Assembly (NCBI GenBank): GCA_023079485.1
Contig: CM041086.1
Span: forward strand, 15,756,401 to 15,820,400
Direction of reading: 5' to 3'
Length of the DNA: 64,000 nucleotides
Source of the DNA: Archilochus colubris
Lineage: Eukaryota; Chordata; Aves; Apodiformes; Trochilidae
Below the pieces are notes generated by a model. That model made no database searches. It was not told the origin of the DNA and was given only the letters and a program-made list of their open reading frames with translations. A program made the translations under genes and the position numbers. Of this stretch, positions 60,940 through 64,000 are shown piece after piece. The first letter of the stretch is position 1. Every line of letters starts with the position of its first letter.

Positions 60940-63900
60940 TCTTTTAATAGGCACTGTGACAGGTGAGGGATTTAAAAGGGTACTTAAAATAGCACGTTTA
61001 GGCTCTGGTTCCATGTGTGTTTCTGCAGTAGTAGTAACATTGGTTTAAGCAGCTCTACCTCAGCTAATTGTTCTCTTTCCTGTCCCACCCATTCTGTTGG
61101 ATTCATGCAGCTGTTTGTGCAGATCTGAGGCAGAAGATCAAGCTGGAAAACAATTATACTTTTCCCTTGATTATTTTTCAGAAAAATCAGTTCTTCAGTC
61201 TGTTTTACCAGAGGGCTGCACAAAAATCTGAGTTGGCCTATCAGAGTGTCCATACAGAATGGAGAATGAATAGGCTTGGGCATCTTAAACAGTACTGGTT
61301 AGAAATGAGAAGATGCAGCCTGAAGTGGCATTGCACGTTTGTGGGGACACTGTCAGAAATCAAAAAGAGTTTGAATTTTGAATAATAGGTGAATAAAGGT
61401 AATTGGAGAAAGATAAGGGGTGGTTAAGGGGCCTTCAAAGTGAAGTAGTTCCTTCTTGCGACTTTCAGTCGAGGGACTGAAAGAAAGGGAGACAGAAAGC
61501 CCTCTTTTCAAAATATATAATTTTCCACTTTGTTGGGACCAAAGGAAACATTATACCATGGTTAACTCTTTAAAAAACAAACTCTAAGAATTGAATAGTG
61601 TAAACAGCTAGCACCTATATGAAGTTGTTAGTTATTATTCTAGTTAGTTATTTTTCTAGAGAAGAGCCTGTACTTACATCTCTCAAAATTCAAAGCTTAA
61701 ATTCTCTCTTTATCTTCCCATAATACTGATCTTTTTTGAATGAGCCTGCAATAAAACAGGAAGATTTACATGCTGAGAATTCCTATGGTCTGAGGAATTT
61801 CCACCCATTGTGGAGACAGTCTAGACAACTCTTCCCTTGCCCTGCAGCCTTACAAGGCAGTATGGGTATAGCTGGGAAGTAAGTTTGCCTGCATTACTTT
61901 CACACATTATTTCCAAGCTGCTCTGTCACACTCTTGAGGCTCATGTGAATTTTCCTCCATATATTCTGCTTAGAAAGAAGAGTTACTGTTCTTTACCATG
62001 CTCCCTGTCTCAGCTGTCCTCAGGAGAAATTAGATGCAGCTCTGAATCTAGGCCAGAAAGTTTGCACAAAATCCAATAAAGTTAAGGAAAGTTAATTTGC
62101 ACGTCTGAGAACAGTAATTGTTCCTACCTGTTAGAGGCCATATCCTGCTATTGTTCTATCTATCAAACCCCTATTGAAGTCCCTTCTAAAAAATCTTGTA
62201 CAAAAAGTCATCTCAGGATGTGATACCAGCTGACAGACTAAAGGTCCTCATGTGTTGTGTTATTGAAATCCTGTCCCTGTTCCATATTTTGAGCTATGTT
62301 GTAATTCAATATGTACTACTTTTAAATTAACACTTTTTTACAGACATTTTTCACTCTTACACAAATTTAGGGTTTGCTCCTGTTGAACTATCTGTGCTTG
62401 GAGCTTGCACTACAAAACTGGGCATGGGTTTGGTAAAAAACCAAACCACCCAAAACCAAATTTTAAAAGCCCCCACAAAACAAACCCGCCAAAAGAAAGA
62501 AACAAGAAAACAAAAAACCCACCATGTATTCTAAAATGCTGTTGTCAAAGTAAATATCTGTGACTGGGCAATTTTCTAACTGGTGATAAAACCATGAAAT
62601 GAGTCAATGGAGTCAGAAAAGATTTTTAATGTAAAAAAAATTATCCAAAAATATGTAATAAATGAAAGGTGAGACTAGTAGTAGCTTTTTCATGGATTTA
62701 TTTTCACTTAATTCTGTGAGCTGGAATGTTGCTCAGATGTTATGTTAATGCAATGTCCTATCCTTTTGGAATGGATTTTTCCATTGTACAATGCTAGAAG
62801 AAGCTGGAGCTTATGGGGATACATTCTCAGTATAAATTCACCCTGGTTCCATTGAGGTCAGTGGGGCTACAGTGATTTCTGCTGGCTGATACATTAATAA
62901 TAAGCCTTAGGACATTTCTTTTTTTCATGGCTGTTTGCAGTTGGTCTCCTTCCCCAAATGCTTTCCACTACTGTAGAGTAACTGTATTTATTAATAGCAT
63001 TTCTCATTTCTCAAGTGTCTAAAGCTTTAAAAGTTTGAAGTTACTAAGTGTAGAACAATATATAGGTGTCTGTTTATGCAGTGCAGTCATACAGCCACCC
63101 TTGATGAAACCTGGCAACTATCTAATAGTACAGCAATCAAGGTGTGTTAGGAAAAAATGTAATCATTAGTTTCCAAATAAACGAGTAGATCAGGAGGATA
63201 GAATGCAATTGCTGAGGATTAAAATCTGACCAAGACACCACTATTTTATACCTGTTTGTTTCTTACAATTGTTCTAGATCTTCAACCATCCCAAGTGCTC
63301 AGCACTTGATTTTGTCTCTCTTCTAAAACCCACCAAAGCGAAACTTTATTAGAGGGCATGTTAGCAATGTTCATTGCTTGTTACCTGTTAATTGATTAGG
63401 ATGACAGAAATGCTCCATGTAAGGATGCTAATGGGCATAAATTTTGATCTGCTTTTTGATGTGAGACTGTTAAGAGTTTCCTTTTTCCAGATGTTATTTA
63501 ATTTTCTTGTGAAAGGATCTAATTTCTTCTGACTGCTGCTTTTGCTATCTTCACATCCATGTTATCCAGCTTTTGGTGTAAAGGAATTCCACCTCTGTTC
63601 CTCTAAAGGCCAGTTCTTAGCTTAGGTTCATGCTTCCTTGCTCTGGTGTTTTACCCTGTGCAGAGAGTACTGAAGCTGTCATCTCTCTGTTCCTGCACAG
63701 AAATGAGACACACTTTTCTTTTCTCCAAAGACTGAATAACTTTCATCTTTGTGAAAAGCAAAAAATCACTGAATCCTTCTGCTTGGCCTTTATCCTTCTC
63801 ACATGTGTAAAATAACCTGGTCAGCCTAAAATGGCCAAGAACCACTTCCACTGTGCCAGGTGGGAATATCCAATCACTTTGTGTTGGATGTCTGTAGTCA

Positions 63901-64000
63901 TGCCTCATGAATTATTTTGGTTATTGTTTAGCAAGAATGTTTATTAGCTGCAGTAGACTTCTGCAGCTTATAAAACCATGCCTGCCAGTCATTAATATTT

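Overview
The window is vertebrate nuclear DNA, almost certainly from a bird. It is AT-rich and intron-like, with few repeats. The repeats that can be recognised are mostly CR1 LINE fragments, two of which carry the avian CR1 3' end with its ATTCTATG-type octamers. There are no bacterial-style gene arrays, no CRISPR array and no complete mobile element.

The window is dominated by one gene, AMMECR1, on the minus strand. Three coding exons can be placed to the base from reading frame, splice sites and phase. Exon 1 is 57498-57958 and lies in a strong CpG island. Exon 2 is 24648-24758 and exon 3 is 3787-3901. The joined phases agree (TA|C for Tyr, AG|T for Ser, then a phase-0 junction after GAG). 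Together they encode about 229 residues: a Gly/Pro/Ser/Ala-rich N-terminal region and the first part of the AMMECR1 domain, including the family's RLRGCIGT signature. The last roughly 100 residues lie off the left edge. Intron 1 is about 32.7 kb, intron 2 about 20.7 kb, and intron 3 runs off the window. Synteny knowledge (human Xq23; avian chromosome 4 / 4A) makes an avian 4/4A location likely, but this is inference.

Layout. 1-3786: intron 3. 3787-3901: exon 3. 3902-24647: intron 2, with an ancient CR1-like remnant, a MIR/CORE-SINE-like remnant, a 0.6-kb CR1 fragment and a small CR1 piece. 24648-24758: exon 2. 24759-57497: intron 1, with an ancient CR1, a CORE-SINE-like remnant, a CR1 3' end, a dinucleotide microsatellite and several low-complexity tracts. 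About 56930-58300: CpG island with exon 1, 5' UTR and promoter. About 58300-64000: upstream intergenic DNA with no recognisable protein gene, but with a possible plus-strand exon that would fit a divergent noncoding transcript.

The most useful observations concern this gene. An upstream in-frame ATG in an optimal context gives AMMECR1 an N-terminus resembling its paralog AMMECR1L. Exon 2 is symmetric and carries the signature motif, so skipping it keeps frame but deletes that motif. Splice-like signals point outward from the CpG island on the opposite strand. I found no evidence of a wholly new biological system.
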